64,000 nt of DNA from Saprospiraceae bacterium (lineage in GTDB: Bacteria > Bacteroidota > Bacteroidia > Chitinophagales > Saprospiraceae): positions 4,960,001 to 5,024,000 of the forward strand of contig JADJXD010000001.1 of NCBI GenBank assembly GCA_016715985.1, read 5' to 3'. Positions 1-10,200 of this stretch are shown in pieces. Both the position numbers and the translations under genes were made by a program. A model generated the notes under the pieces. The model searched no databases. It was given only the letters and a program-made list of their open reading frames with translations, and was not told the DNA's origin. The number at the start of each line of letters is the position of its first letter. Position 1 is the first letter of the stretch.

Positions 1-3000
1 GACCCAGGTTGTGTTCAATCAGTAAGTCAAAGTATCACCGTCAACGCCGTCCCTGTCATCACAGGTCAACCGGTTGATGCAGCTAGTTGTTCCGGTGGCA
101 ATGTGACATTCAGTGTGACTGCTACTTTGGCAGCAGGTACATTGCAATATCAGTGGCAACAACTGATCAATGGTACATGGACAAATATCACAGGCGCAAC
201 AGCAGCCAGTTATACAGTAATGAATGTCACCGAAGCGATGAATAATACCCGTTACCGTGTAATCATCACCAACAGTCTGAACACAGCATGTTCAGTAACC
301 AGTAATGTAGCCATCCTTGGCGTACACATCCCTGGAGCGATGACATGTAACAATCACGTGAATGTAAGTCTGGATGAGAATTGCGGCTTCAGTGCATTCA
401 GCGACTTCTTCATTGAAGGGCCGAATTCAGAGATGTTTTATGAAGTGATATTAAGGACCTCTACAGGTCAGATCGTACCACAAAGCCAGGTGAGAAACTT
501 CCTGGGTCAGATATTGACAGTTACGGTAAGAGATATCTGTAGTGGTAACAATTGTTGGGGAACAGTGAAATTTGAGGATAAATTTGCACCGATACTGGAT
601 TGCCCATGTACATCAGCACCACCGAATGTGAGTGCATTCAGAGAGATAGCGAGGACAAATGATAAGATTTACTATCGCTCTAATGGAACATTCAGCTGGC
701 AGAATGCCTATGCACATTCACTTTCGATAGGTGGCCAAATGGTAGCGATCAATAGCGCAGCAGAGAATGCATTGATCAAGGCAGGAATGGACGCCAATTA
801 TCCTGCAGGCTGGAGAGTATGGATCGGATTGACAGATAATGAAGCATATGGAGGAACAGAAGCGAACACGAGCCCAACCAACGGTTGGGTTTGGGTGAAC
901 GGCGATCCGGTGACTTACACAAACTGGGGCGCAGGGGAGCCGAATGGCATAAATCCGGGAGAGGATTATGTGGAGATGTTTGCGAGTGGTGTATGGAATG
1001 ATAATACCAATACAAGTTTTATACAAGGATATATACTGGAGGTAGATAATTGTAGTTATACCTGTGCAGATATCAACAGAGTAATAAATTCTACATTGAT
1101 AACGAATAATCCAAATTTACTGACAGCAGATGCATGTGGCCCGGTTACGGGAACATTTTCAGATGAGTTGACAGGGGATGATTGTGACGGTCAGCAAATT
1201 GTGAGAAGCTGGGTGGTGACAGACGGAAGTGGAAATACAGCTGAATGTCAGCAGATATTTACATTCCGAAGATTGACCTTGGCAGATGTATTATCACCGG
1301 CAGCAGTTGTAGATCTGACATGCAAAGATGCAACAGATCCTGCGAGCATCGCTGCAAAACTGGGTGTAGGAGCAGCATATCCGACTGTATTGGTAGGCGG
1401 AATAGCTACCGCAGTCAACAATCAGATATGCAATATCTATACAACCTATTCGGATTCAGAGATTGGAGCATGTGGCTTACATTGTCACGGAAATAAGAAA
1501 GTGATCAGAACATGGACATTGGTGGACTGGTGTCTGACGAGTGTTCAGACCAGGACGCAGGTAATCAAAGCAGTAGACGACGAGGCACCGACAGCTATTT
1601 TAAAAGATACAATTGTAAGCACAAGACCATGGGATTGTACAGCGGACTTCTTTGTGCCAAACCCTTGGGAACTGCATGATGATTGTGATATCAATCCTAC
1701 CTGGACAGTAAAAGGACCAGTTGGCGTTACGATAGTACCAGCAGTACAGGTTGTGAACGGAGTATCCGGTCCACACCCATTGTACAAGTGGAGAGCAGTA
1801 GGAGCACCAAAAGGAGTACATGATTTTAAATATACATTTGTTGACTGTTGTGGAAATGAGAGAATCATTATCAGTAAAGTAACAGTTGAAGACAAAACAC
1901 CACCAACGCCGGTAGCGAAGAGAGATGTAGTGATCGGATTAGTACCGGGATATGATGCAAATGGCGTACAGGATGGACAAGCAAAATTATTTGCAGAGAG
2001 TATAGACAATGGATCACATGACAATTGTTCAGGTGTGAGATTGGAAGTAAGAAGACCTTTAGGTCCTGATTGTGGTAATGAAGGTTTAGTGGTTAATCCA
2101 CAGACTGGCTTAAGACACAATAATAACAGAACTTTCAGCAATAGAGTTAATATGCCTAACTACAGTCCTAGTGATACGGATGGTGGTGAGTTTGTGAAAT
2201 TCTGTTGTGAAGACTTAAATTCTATCGTAGTAGATGCTAACGGAGATGGTTTAATAAATGAACTTGACCGTGGCTTCCATGAAGTGATTTTAAGAGTATG
2301 GGATGATGGAAACATGAACGGAATCATTGGTGATGCGGGTGACAACTGGAATGAAACATGGGCATTTGTGAAGGTAGAAAGTAAAGTACCACCGGTAATT
2401 ACTTGTCCTGCTGATGCGACTATCCATTGTGACTGGGCAATCGAAACCAGAACGGCTTCTACACCAGTAGCAGGAATAGATTTCACGAAGACAGGTTTGC
2501 CAACAGCTTATGGAGTATGTAGCAATCCTACCATTACCTTCCAGGATCAATTACAATTGAATCAGTGTGGAATCGGTATCATCAACAGAACATTTACAAT
2601 AGTAGAAGGCGGTACTACAAGACAATGTGTACAGAGAATCACAGTTGCAGCGAGTACAAGTCAGCAAGAGTGGGTAGTGACTCCACCATCTGCAAGTGTA
2701 CCGGAAGTTGGTTGTGATGGACCTACAGAAGCACAGATCAAATCCAACCAACCTACTTGGGTTAATGGACCTTGTGATGTGATCGGAGTGAGTCATAAAG
2801 TATGGGAGTTTGAATTCGAAGACGGAGTATGTAAGAAGTGGGTGGTAGAATACAAATTGGTCAACTGGTGTGACAATGAAGAGAGAGGACCATATACAAA
2901 AATGTTTGTTTACAAAGACGTAGTTCCACCGACATTTGAGAATTGCAGAGATACTATGTTTGCAGTAGATCAGAATTGTGAGTTGAGAGGTTTGACATTG

Positions 3001-5109
3001 ACGAAGAGAGCAAATGACACAGGTGGATGTATAGACAACGGATGGATCAAGTGGGTAGTAATCGTTGACCTATGGGCAGACGGAACACCTGACTATGAGT
3101 GGAGTAGCTTCTTACCTGTAGGTAATGATGTTAACAATGCTCAGACAGGAAACTTTGCAGCCATTCAGGATAACAATGGTAATGGAATTAAGGATATTTA
3201 TCTTGCACCAACTGCAAACGGTGATGAAGTAAAAATCACTATACCAGAGCCGATTGTAGGAAAGATGAGCAATCACAAAGTAACTTGGAAGGCAACAGAC
3301 GGCTGTCATAATTATGTGACTTGTCATGAAGACTTCATGGTAGCTGATAAGAAAGCACCTACACCTGTTTGTGTTCCATTAAGTTCTGCCTTAATGGCAG
3401 ACCCTGACGGTTCAGGACCAGCAAGACCAATGGTAGAATTGTGGGCAATTGATTTCAACGTGAAGTCATTTGATAACTGTACACCGGAAGAAGACCTTTT
3501 ATACACATTTGATAATGTAGCACCACAGGTAACTGATAAAGTAGTATTCAACAGATTAATTAACATTGATTTGCCACACTATTTCGACAACACTGGTGGA
3601 ATATTAAGATTCCCTGCTGACATGACTAATGCACAACAAAGAGCAATAGTTGAGAAGTACATGAGAGGAGAAGAGAATTCTGCAGGAAACGGTGTAATTC
3701 AATTGTGGAATCCAGAAACAAGAAGTTCAGCGAGAGTATGGTCAGACTTGAATCTTGAGCCAGGTGCTCCTTACACAAATGTAAGTGTAATGATGAGTGT
3801 TTGGGATAAGAAATTTAATGTTGATTTCTGCTGGACTAATCTGAAACTGATTTGCAATACTTGCGGAGATGGTACAGGGTCAAGAGTTGTTTCCGGTTCA
3901 GTTTCAACTGAAGCAGGTCAGGCAGTAAATCAGGTAGATGTAGTATTTGATGCTAATATTATAGAGTTCCCTAGAACTTATATGACAGGATCAAATGGAC
4001 AGTTCTCAATGTTATTACCTGCATATGTAGATTATGAAGTTAGTGCTAACAAAGGTGGAGATTACCTGAACGGTGTATCTACACTTGACTTAGTATTGAT
4101 TCAGAGACACATTTTAGGAATACAGCCTTTAAATAGTGCTTACAAGATGATAGCAGCAGATGCTACGAATGATGGAAAAGTAACAGCAGCTGACTTAACA
4201 GAGCTTAGAAAACTGATCTTAGGTATCACCAATGAATTGCCAAACAATGCAAGCTGGAGATTCCCGATTAGTGCACAAACAATGGACAATACAAATCCTT
4301 GGCCATTTGCTGAGCAAATCAGCATCATTGAGCTTACAGAGGATTTGGACAACCAAAACTTTGTTGCAGTTAAAGTAGGTGATGTGAATGGTAGTGTAAC
4401 AGCTAGCATCAATAATCCTGCTTTAGAAAGCAGAAGTGCAAAAGCAGTTCAGTTTACAGCAGTTGACAGAACAGTTGCAGCAGGAGAAGTTGTTACAGTA
4501 GCGATTAGCGGAAGTGATTTTGCAAATGTATATGGATACCAGTTTACATTGAATCTGAAAGGCGCAAGCTTTGTAGAAGTTGGATCAGGAGCAGTAGAAA
4601 TGACAGCAGCGAATGTTGGAGTTTTGGCGACAGATGTAGTAACTATGAGTTATGCATCGAGAGAAGGCGTTACTGTAAACAATGATGAAACATTATTCAC
4701 AGTCGTATTGAGAGCTGAGAAAGCAGGAAAACTGAGTGAAATGATCACATTGGGATCTAATGTAACAAAAGCAGAAGCATATGCAGGAGCAGACCTTCAG
4801 GTGAGCAATGTAACGTTGAACATGAGAACAGATGCGACTGTAGCAGATGCGGCAGAATTGTTCCAAAACGAGCCAAACCCATTCAGAGGTCAGACAACTG
4901 TAAGTTACTACTTACCGGAAGCAGCAAGTACAGTAATCACTGTATATGATGTAACAGGAAGAGTAATCACAGTAAGAAAAGCGGATTCTGCCAAAGGTAT
5001 GAACAGTGAAGTATTCACTAAAGAGCAGATTGGAGTATCAGGAGTCCTTTACTACAAACTCGAAAGTGGTGACTTCTCAGCTACTAAGAAGATGATAGTG
5101 ATAGAATAA
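1..5109 (+). CDS. Giant secreted T9SS type A protein with C-type lectin, dockerin-like and cohesin-like domains (5' end outside window)
   Basis: The frame is open from base 1, so the start lies upstream; residues are counted from base 1. An Ig-like segment comes first. Residues about 217-353 look like a C-type lectin domain (WIGLTDNE, then NWGAGEPN and ending in YILEVDN). Cys-rich HYR-like segments follow. The part from about residue 630 onward is nearly the same as the end of the 3653-aa protein at 7209. Residues about 1360-1415 hold a dockerin-like pair; the second loop reads DATNDGKVTAAD, a good calcium loop. A cohesin-like beta domain (about 1475-1605) precedes a type A sorting domain starting NEPNPFRG and ending KKMIVIE. 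By family knowledge the protein would cross the outer membrane by T9SS and be anchored or released at the surface. Adhesion or sugar binding is inferred from the lectin domain. A strong terminator follows the stop codon. Confidence 0.9.
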   Translation, partial: DPGCVQSVSQSITVNAVPVITGQPVDAASCSGGNVTFSVTATLAAGTLQYQWQQLINGTWTNITGATAASYTVMNVTEAMNNTRYRVIITNSLNTACSVTSNVAILGVHIPGAMTCNNHVNVSLDENCGFSAFSDFFIEGPNSEMFYEVILRTSTGQIVPQSQVRNFLGQILTVTVRDICSGNNCWGTVKFEDKFAPILDCPCTSAPPNVSAFREIARTNDKIYYRSNGTFSWQNAYAHSLSIGGQMVAINSAAENALIKAGMDANYPAGWRVWIGLTDNEAYGGTEANTSPTNGWVWVNGDPVTYTNWGAGEPNGINPGEDYVEMFASGVWNDNTNTSFIQGYILEVDNCSYTCADINRVINSTLITNNPNLLTADACGPVTGTFSDELTGDDCDGQQIVRSWVVTDGSGNTAECQQIFTFRRLTLADVLSPAAVVDLTCKDATDPASIAAKLGVGAAYPTVLVGGIATAVNNQICNIYTTYSDSEIGACGLHCHGNKKVIRTWTLVDWCLTSVQTRTQVIKAVDDEAPTAILKDTIVSTRPWDCTADFFVPNPWELHDDCDINPTWTVKGPVGVTIVPAVQVVNGVSGPHPLYKWRAVGAPKGVHDFKYTFVDCCGNERIIISKVTVEDKTPPTPVAKRDVVIGLVPGYDANGVQDGQAKLFAESIDNGSHDNCSGVRLEVRRPLGPDCGNEGLVVNPQTGLRHNNNRTFSNRVNMPNYSPSDTDGGEFVKFCCEDLNSIVVDANGDGLINELDRGFHEVILRVWDDGNMNGIIGDAGDNWNETWAFVKVESKVPPVITCPADATIHCDWAIETRTASTPVAGIDFTKTGLPTAYGVCSNPTITFQDQLQLNQCGIGIINRTFTIVEGGTTRQCVQRITVAASTSQQEWVVTPPSASVPEVGCDGPTEAQIKSNQPTWVNGPCDVIGVSHKVWEFEFEDGVCKKWVVEYKLVNWCDNEERGPYTKMFVYKDVVPPTFENCRDTMFAVDQNCELRGLTLTKRANDTGGCIDNGWIKWVVIVDLWADGTPDYEWSSFLPVGNDVNNAQTGNFAAIQDNNGNGIKDIYLAPTANGDEVKITIPEPIVGKMSNHKVTWKATDGCHNYVTCHEDFMVADKKAPTPVCVPLSSALMADPDGSGPARPMVELWAIDFNVKSFDNCTPEEDLLYTFDNVAPQVTDKVVFNRLINIDLPHYFDNTGGILRFPADMTNAQQRAIVEKYMRGEENSAGNGVIQLWNPETRSSARVWSDLNLEPGAPYTNVSVMMSVWDKKFNVDFCWTNLKLICNTCGDGTGSRVVSGSVSTEAGQAVNQVDVVFDANIIEFPRTYMTGSNGQFSMLLPAYVDYEVSANKGGDYLNGVSTLDLVLIQRHILGIQPLNSAYKMIAADATNDGKVTAADLTELRKLILGITNELPNNASWRFPISAQTMDNTNPWPFAEQISIIELTEDLDNQNFVAVKVGDVNGSVTASINNPALESRSAKAVQFTAVDRTVAAGEVVTVAISGSDFANVYGYQFTLNLKGASFVEVGSGAVEMTAANVGVLATDVVTMSYASREGVTVNNDETLFTVVLRAEKAGKLSEMITLGSNVTKAEAYAGADLQVSNVTLNMRTDATVADAAELFQNEPNPFRGQTTVSYYLPEAASTVITVYDVTGRVITVRKADSAKGMNSEVFTKEQIGVSGVLYYKLESGDFSATKKMIVIE
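1891..5109 (+). repeat. Copy A of a ~3.2-kb duplicated 3' coding module
   Basis: This coding stretch matches 14945-18170 almost residue for residue, from the VIGL..GxDAxGxQDxQAKLFAES region to the sorting domain, and the two copies have nearly equal length (3219 and 3226 bp). The parts of the two proteins before it share only a general HYR layout. The copies differ at many synonymous sites, so they are not an assembly duplicate. Confidence 0.9.
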
Positions 5110-5136
5110 GGGAAATATTAATATTTCATTATATTA

Positions 5137-5166
5137 GGCTCCTTAATCTTTTGAGATTAAGGAGCC
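5137..5166 (+). terminator. Rho-independent terminator of the first giant gene
   Basis: A perfect 13-bp stem (5137-5149 with 5154-5166) with a TTTG loop starts 27 bp after the stop codon and is followed by TTTT. The stem is preceded by A/T-rich sequence and could also slow transcription arriving from the minus-strand regulator gene. Confidence 0.9.
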
Positions 5167-5275
5167 TTTTAATTTGTATAATGAAATTACGTATTGTTTG
5201 CGAATTCTTGTTAAATGTATTTTTAATTTGAGTTTATTATTTATACATTTAAGAGAACAATGATTTTATAAGCTG

Positions 5276-5857
5276 TTAAAGCATGCCAAGATTAATAAGT
5301 TTTAACATCAATTCTATGCTATTTGAGCAATGGAATTTAGAAAGGAGATGTTTTTTTTGATTATTTATTGTATTTATGGATTTGTTTGTTTGTGTTGCAA
5401 TTTCATATGAAGTATATCCCAAAGACATTTTTTGAATAATCACTTTTTCCTTTGGTGTCAAATATGGCATTAATTGATATGTTATCTGGTTGATTTCATT
5501 TTTAAATGTTGTTTCAATTAATTTTTCCAATTTTGATAAATTAGATGTTTTCGAGATAAATGCATTTGCACCATATTTAAGAATCCAATCATGCATAAGA
5601 GGGTTGCTAATTCGGGAATAGACAATAATTTTAACTGTACTATTAAGTTTCCTTATTTTTGACAAAATTGAGATTCCACCATTATTTTCAGAAGGAATAT
5701 CGATGATTACGATATCTGGTGAATACTTTTTTAAACTGCCATAAAATTTAAGAATATTTTGCTCATTCAGCACTAATTTAATGTCTTTTTTATGAAAAAA
5801 AAATTTAAATAATGCATCTGACATAACAGGATGTTCGTCAAAAATTAATATTTTCAT
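5276..5857 (-). CDS. LuxR/NarL-type response regulator
   Basis: The 193-aa protein has an N-terminal receiver domain and a C-terminal LuxR helix-turn-helix. In the receiver, D7/E8 form the acidic pocket, D53 (in VIIDIPSE) is the phosphoacceptor, S81 takes the usual Thr/Ser place and K103 is the conserved lysine. Residues about 133-193 (LTPKEKVIIQKMSLGYTSYE...) form the DNA-binding domain. No histidine kinase lies nearby, so it is an orphan whose partner is elsewhere. It sits between the two giant T9SS genes on the opposite strand; control of one of them is only a guess from position. It is very AT-rich, with many Lys, Asn and Ile codons, unlike the neighbouring giant genes. Confidence 0.88.
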   Translation of the reverse strand: MKILIFDEHPVMSDALFKFFFHKKDIKLVLNEQNILKFYGSLKKYSPDIVIIDIPSENNGGISILSKIRKLNSTVKIIVYSRISNPLMHDWILKYGANAFISKTSNLSKLEKLIETTFKNEINQITYQLMPYLTPKEKVIIQKMSLGYTSYEIATQTNKSINTINNQKKHLLSKFHCSNSIELMLKLINLGML

Positions 5858-6220
5858 TTAGGTTAAAATTTGGGGATTTAAATATCATTTTCATGATATT
5901 TAAATTTTGTGTGAAGATATTAATTTTAATCAGTAATTCCGTTGAATTTTTAATTAAAGTAATTGCTGTTTTTTAATTTATTTTTTAAATGAACTACTAA
6001 TTGATTTATTTTCATTTTAATGAATAATTATTTTACTGAATACTCGAAATAGTGTGTGATTTACTAATTAATCGTATCAAAATTAATAATATATAAAATA
6101 CTTCTATGTATTATATATTGAAATATAGTGTTTAATATATTTATAGTCATAAATAACTATATATTTACTACCTTTTTATGGTTACTTTTGTGCTTAGTTG
6201 TAATTTTAATGTACTAACCA
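5858..6220. other. AT-rich intergenic spacer
   Basis: About 360 bp of strongly AT-rich DNA separates the divergent regulator and membrane-protein genes. Runs of TATA/ATAT from about 6085 to 6170 would be easily melted or bent. I see no ORF; the only assignable signal is the -7 box at 6183-6190. A promoter for the minus-strand regulator should also lie here but I could not locate a matching box. Confidence 0.6.
6183..6190 (+). promoter_or_regulatory. Bacteroidota -7 box (TACTTTTG)
   Basis: A perfect match to TAnnTTTG lies 30 bp before the GTG start at 6221, a spacing that fits a short leader. No convincing -33 TTTG is seen at the usual distance. Confidence 0.5.
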
Positions 6221-7195
6221 GTGATCCTGAGAATATTTTTATTTCTATTTACTTTATTAGGCATAAGTGCTTCTTTTATGCCTTGGATTTATTTCCCTAA
6301 ATCCAATATTTCATATTACGGTTATAAAGCAGATGGTTTTTTAACTGCAATTGTATTTTTAATTATTCTTATTATTTCTGTACTTAATTTTAAAAGGCCA
6401 TCTTTATCCGGATTCTCTGCATTCTTCACTACTATAATGGGCGCCCTAATGGCCTTTTTATCTTATTATAAGTTAGTAGAATTTGAAAAATCGGCACTCA
6501 ATTTTAATTTTGAAAATCCAATGGTGGGTGCAGCTTTCGCAGGTGCACAAGCTGGAATCGGAGTTTACATTTTTGGTATAGCTGGAGCCGGTGTTTTTCT
6601 TACCGCAATGTTTATGATATACAATAATAAGACAATTGCAACAAAAGAAAATGGTCAACACGCATTTGAAAAAAATAAAACCAAATTTTATCTGTCGACC
6701 CTTATTCTAATTACTATTGCTTCTTTAGCCTTTTACTTTTTTAGAAATAATAGCATCAAACCTATTAATGCCGAAACTTTACAACCGGTTCTTAGTGCTG
6801 AAATTGAAAATATGGGAAAAGCACTTTTTGAAGCTAACTACAGTGAATTTGTTGATTATAATCATCTGATTATGGTACAATCATTAGGTGGTAAAGATAA
6901 AATGATTGAAATGGTACAATCATCCATGGAGGGTTTGAAAGAATCCGGCACAATCTTAAAAGATATTTCTCTTAGCGATATTTATGATATCAGGAAGGAA
7001 GGAAGAAATGTGCAGGTAGTTATGACTCAAGTGCTGCTATATGAAAACAATGGAATTGAAAATACAGAAATACAAAAAATGCTGGCTGTTTCAGAAGATA
7101 ATATGAACAGTTGGAAATTTATTAATATAACCGGAAAGACAAAAGCAGAAATGAAGGTGTTTTTTCCTTCTTTAAACAAAGACTTACAATTTTAG
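6221..7195 (+). CDS. Membrane protein of unknown function
   Basis: I do not recognise this 324-aa protein. It starts with GTG; the only in-frame upstream ATG (6209) runs into a stop after one codon. The first ~145 residues hold about four hydrophobic segments (around 1-20, 40-58, 65-85 and 105-135), and a fifth lies at about 157-172. The remaining ~150 residues are soluble, probably extracytoplasmic, and resemble a small alpha/beta domain of the kind seen in DUF4878-like proteins (a weak impression only). It ends 13 bp before the 3653-aa T9SS gene and shares its direction, so the two are probably co-transcribed. An accessory role for that secreted protein is inferred from position alone. Confidence 0.75.
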   Translation: MILRIFLFLFTLLGISASFMPWIYFPKSNISYYGYKADGFLTAIVFLIILIISVLNFKRPSLSGFSAFFTTIMGALMAFLSYYKLVEFEKSALNFNFENPMVGAAFAGAQAGIGVYIFGIAGAGVFLTAMFMIYNNKTIATKENGQHAFEKNKTKFYLSTLILITIASLAFYFFRNNSIKPINAETLQPVLSAEIENMGKALFEANYSEFVDYNHLIMVQSLGGKDKMIEMVQSSMEGLKESGTILKDISLSDIYDIRKEGRNVQVVMTQVLLYENNGIENTEIQKMLAVSEDNMNSWKFINITGKTKAEMKVFFPSLNKDLQF

Positions 7196-7208
7196 AATAA
7201 AACAAAAC

Positions 7209-10200
7209 ATGAATATGCAAAACAAGCTTTACCCCACGACACAATCTTCTGATTATTTGATGAGAAAATTCTCATTAAATTTCAAAAATTTATTTAAAAG
7301 GGTTTTTCAGAATGTACCATTCTCATTTCCGGTGCTTTTGTTATTGCTATTTCAGTTTAACAGTGGAAATGCACAATTAACAGTAACAAAATCATTTATG
7401 TCAGCTGATACTGTCAGAATAGGTAACGAAATAACCTATACTCTTGTAGTTTCAAACCCCGTCGGTGATACTATAAACAACATTGTCGTAACAGATGCAG
7501 CACCTCCAAACACAACAATAGTGCCGGGTTCAGTGATAAATGTGAGTGGTGTTCCGACACTTGCTAATCCTAATATTCCTGTTTGGTCTGGATTTAATTT
7601 GAACTCAGGACAATCGACAACTGTACGTTTCAGGGTGACGGTAAATGCATCTAACACCGGAGATATCTTGAATACTGCTCAGGCGACAAGTGTTCAAACT
7701 CCGGGAGGAGTTACTTCCAACAATGTGGTCACAAATTTTCGAGCTCCACAAATGATAAATACAAATTGCATTTGTAAAAATAATCAGACTCCAAATAACC
7801 TTGATGGGACCTATTCATCCACCCTAATAATTACAAATAACAATGGATTAGCACTTCCACCAGGATTGACTTATAACATTGTTAATACAATGGGTCTAAC
7901 GAATGATATGGGAGGGGTTTTGGGAACACCTTCATTTTCATATTGTAATGGAGTAGGGTGTCCTGCTGGGGTCGTTAACGGACAATATTTTCTGAATGTC
8001 ACTGTTCAGAACTCCGGAGCATTCACCGCAAATGTTGACGGACCTGATGCAGGTACGACAGCAGATATTGTTTTTACATCAAATTGCACTAATTTATACC
8101 CGGCTTTGCCTGTCATTCCATTTACGGATAAGAATTGTCTGAATGCAGGTATAAATATATTTAGTTCTGGTGCAAGTATTTATAATATCAATAACAGTTT
8201 TGTTAATCCTGTTTTGCCAACCGGATTTTCTCAGACAGGGACAGGTGATTTAATGGTTGACAATGATTTGGTTAATTATGCAGACAATGATCCTGTTTAT
8301 GAATTATTCCTTTTGAGAGAAGGGCCGGGTGCTTGTCGTGTTGTTTCTTATAAAGAGTTTAATGTATATAAAAGGAAACAGCCGGTTTTGAAAAACACTT
8401 TAATTGAATGTAAAGATACACTTTTTAGTAATTTAATTTCGCTAAATTCTATGCTGGACCCTACTAATAGTGGGGTTGGGAAGTTTTCTATTGGAGGTGT
8501 TGAATTAGATGGAGTATCTTTAGCTGTAACTGGACCTGTTTGTTTGGATGTTACTTACACTTTAACAGATAGTTGTGGTGTAATCAAGTCTGATACAAAA
8601 AAATTGCAGGTAACCATAAAACCGAAAGCAGCTTTTAATTTTAACACGGTTGCCGGACAACCTATTTCTCCCGCTTGTTCCACAGGGCCGGTGACAGTTG
8701 GAGCTATACGTACCAGTAACGGATCAAATCCAGTTTTTACAGTTATCGCAAATAAAACATTACCTGGAGTTGCAGCACCTTCCTTAGTGCAAACAACTGC
8801 AGGTGCCACCCTAACCTTACCTTCACCGATAACAACAGATGAGTTAAGATACAGAGTATGTTTGATTGAAACCAACAACGCTGCCACTGCCTGCAGCCCT
8901 TTAGTTGTATCTTCGGCATCTTGTGCTGATACAATATGCAGAACTTATATAGTGTATAGGGATCGTACTGATTGTGGTGTAAATGCTGTTTTTCCGGCTC
9001 AATGTGAAGATTTCAAACCGGATTATTGTCAGGTTTATACTGTACCTGCTTTGCGATTGACCTGTGAGCTTTTTTTCTCGATTGAAACCCCACCTGTTTT
9101 GTCTGCCGAAGTTACATTTGACAAGAGCATTTTGAATTGTGATGATGAATTTTTAACAGGACAATACAATGTATCCTTTTTAGGTCTTAAAGCGCAAAAT
9201 TCTGATGATAGTCCCAAGGTCGAAGACTATCCTGGTTTGAACATTATATGCGGGGTTTTAGGTTTTTCAGTATTTGGATACCAACCTTTAAAACCTTTGT
9301 ACGATGTACTAAGGTGCGACAAGACAATAGCAGAGCTGATATTTGGAATATTAGGAAAATTGGCAGGTGGTGATGGTGGTGGTATCATTGTGATGGCAGA
9401 TACAGATGGTGATGGCGGATTTGACTATTTATTGGAAAATAGGTTCGGTTACCCTTCTCAAAGAACATTCTCAGTGCCAAACCGCGTAAAAGGATCCGGA
9501 TATATGGCAGTAAGAGCAGTGGGTGCCTGGGTTAATTCACCGGCCGATGTTTGTGGTAATTTTGATATTGCACCGGTTAATATTTTAGACAGATTGCCTA
9601 TTGGTTCAATCCCGATTATAGGGCCAATTATTGAAAATGTTCTTAAAGTCGCAAAATGTGGTTTAGATGCTGCACTTAATATAGAAACTACGGAAACAGC
9701 AAAAGTTGTAAATAATGCAGAACCTAAATTTTTAAATTGTAATACAAGTGGATTTATTTTTGCACAAACGAATGAGTGTACTATACCGGTTGAATGGTCT
9801 GTTCCGGTAGCAGTAGATGGTTGTAATGACGATGCTCTTATATATCGAGGGGTGGTACTGCCGGTGAATGGTGTTGGTGGAGTTGATGTCACAAATTATG
9901 CAGGAAACGCAGTAGTAGTAACTGCACAAATTACCCAGCCCGGGGTATATCAGACTGCAGGACCGATACCCGGATCCATTTTAAATCCCGGAATTTATCC
10001 TGTCAGCTACACCGCTGTTTCTTGTAATGGTTTGCCTGTAACCTGTAATTTTAATATTGTAGTCACCGCAGGTAATCCAATCCTGGAATGCCCTAGATCT
10101 ATTACAGTCACAACAGATGCTGATCTTTGTACAGCAAGAGTAAACGGACTGGCTCCTTATCAGGGTATTGGTTGTGCCAGCATTATTAATTATAGCTATA

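Noticed and set aside
718..1026. Long minus-strand frame opposite the first giant gene
   Set aside because: It lies wholly opposite a coding region with clear lectin homology and its translation is Cys/His/Ile-rich nonsense; the same holds for all other antisense frames within the giant genes (for example 1545-2141 and 16870-17358).
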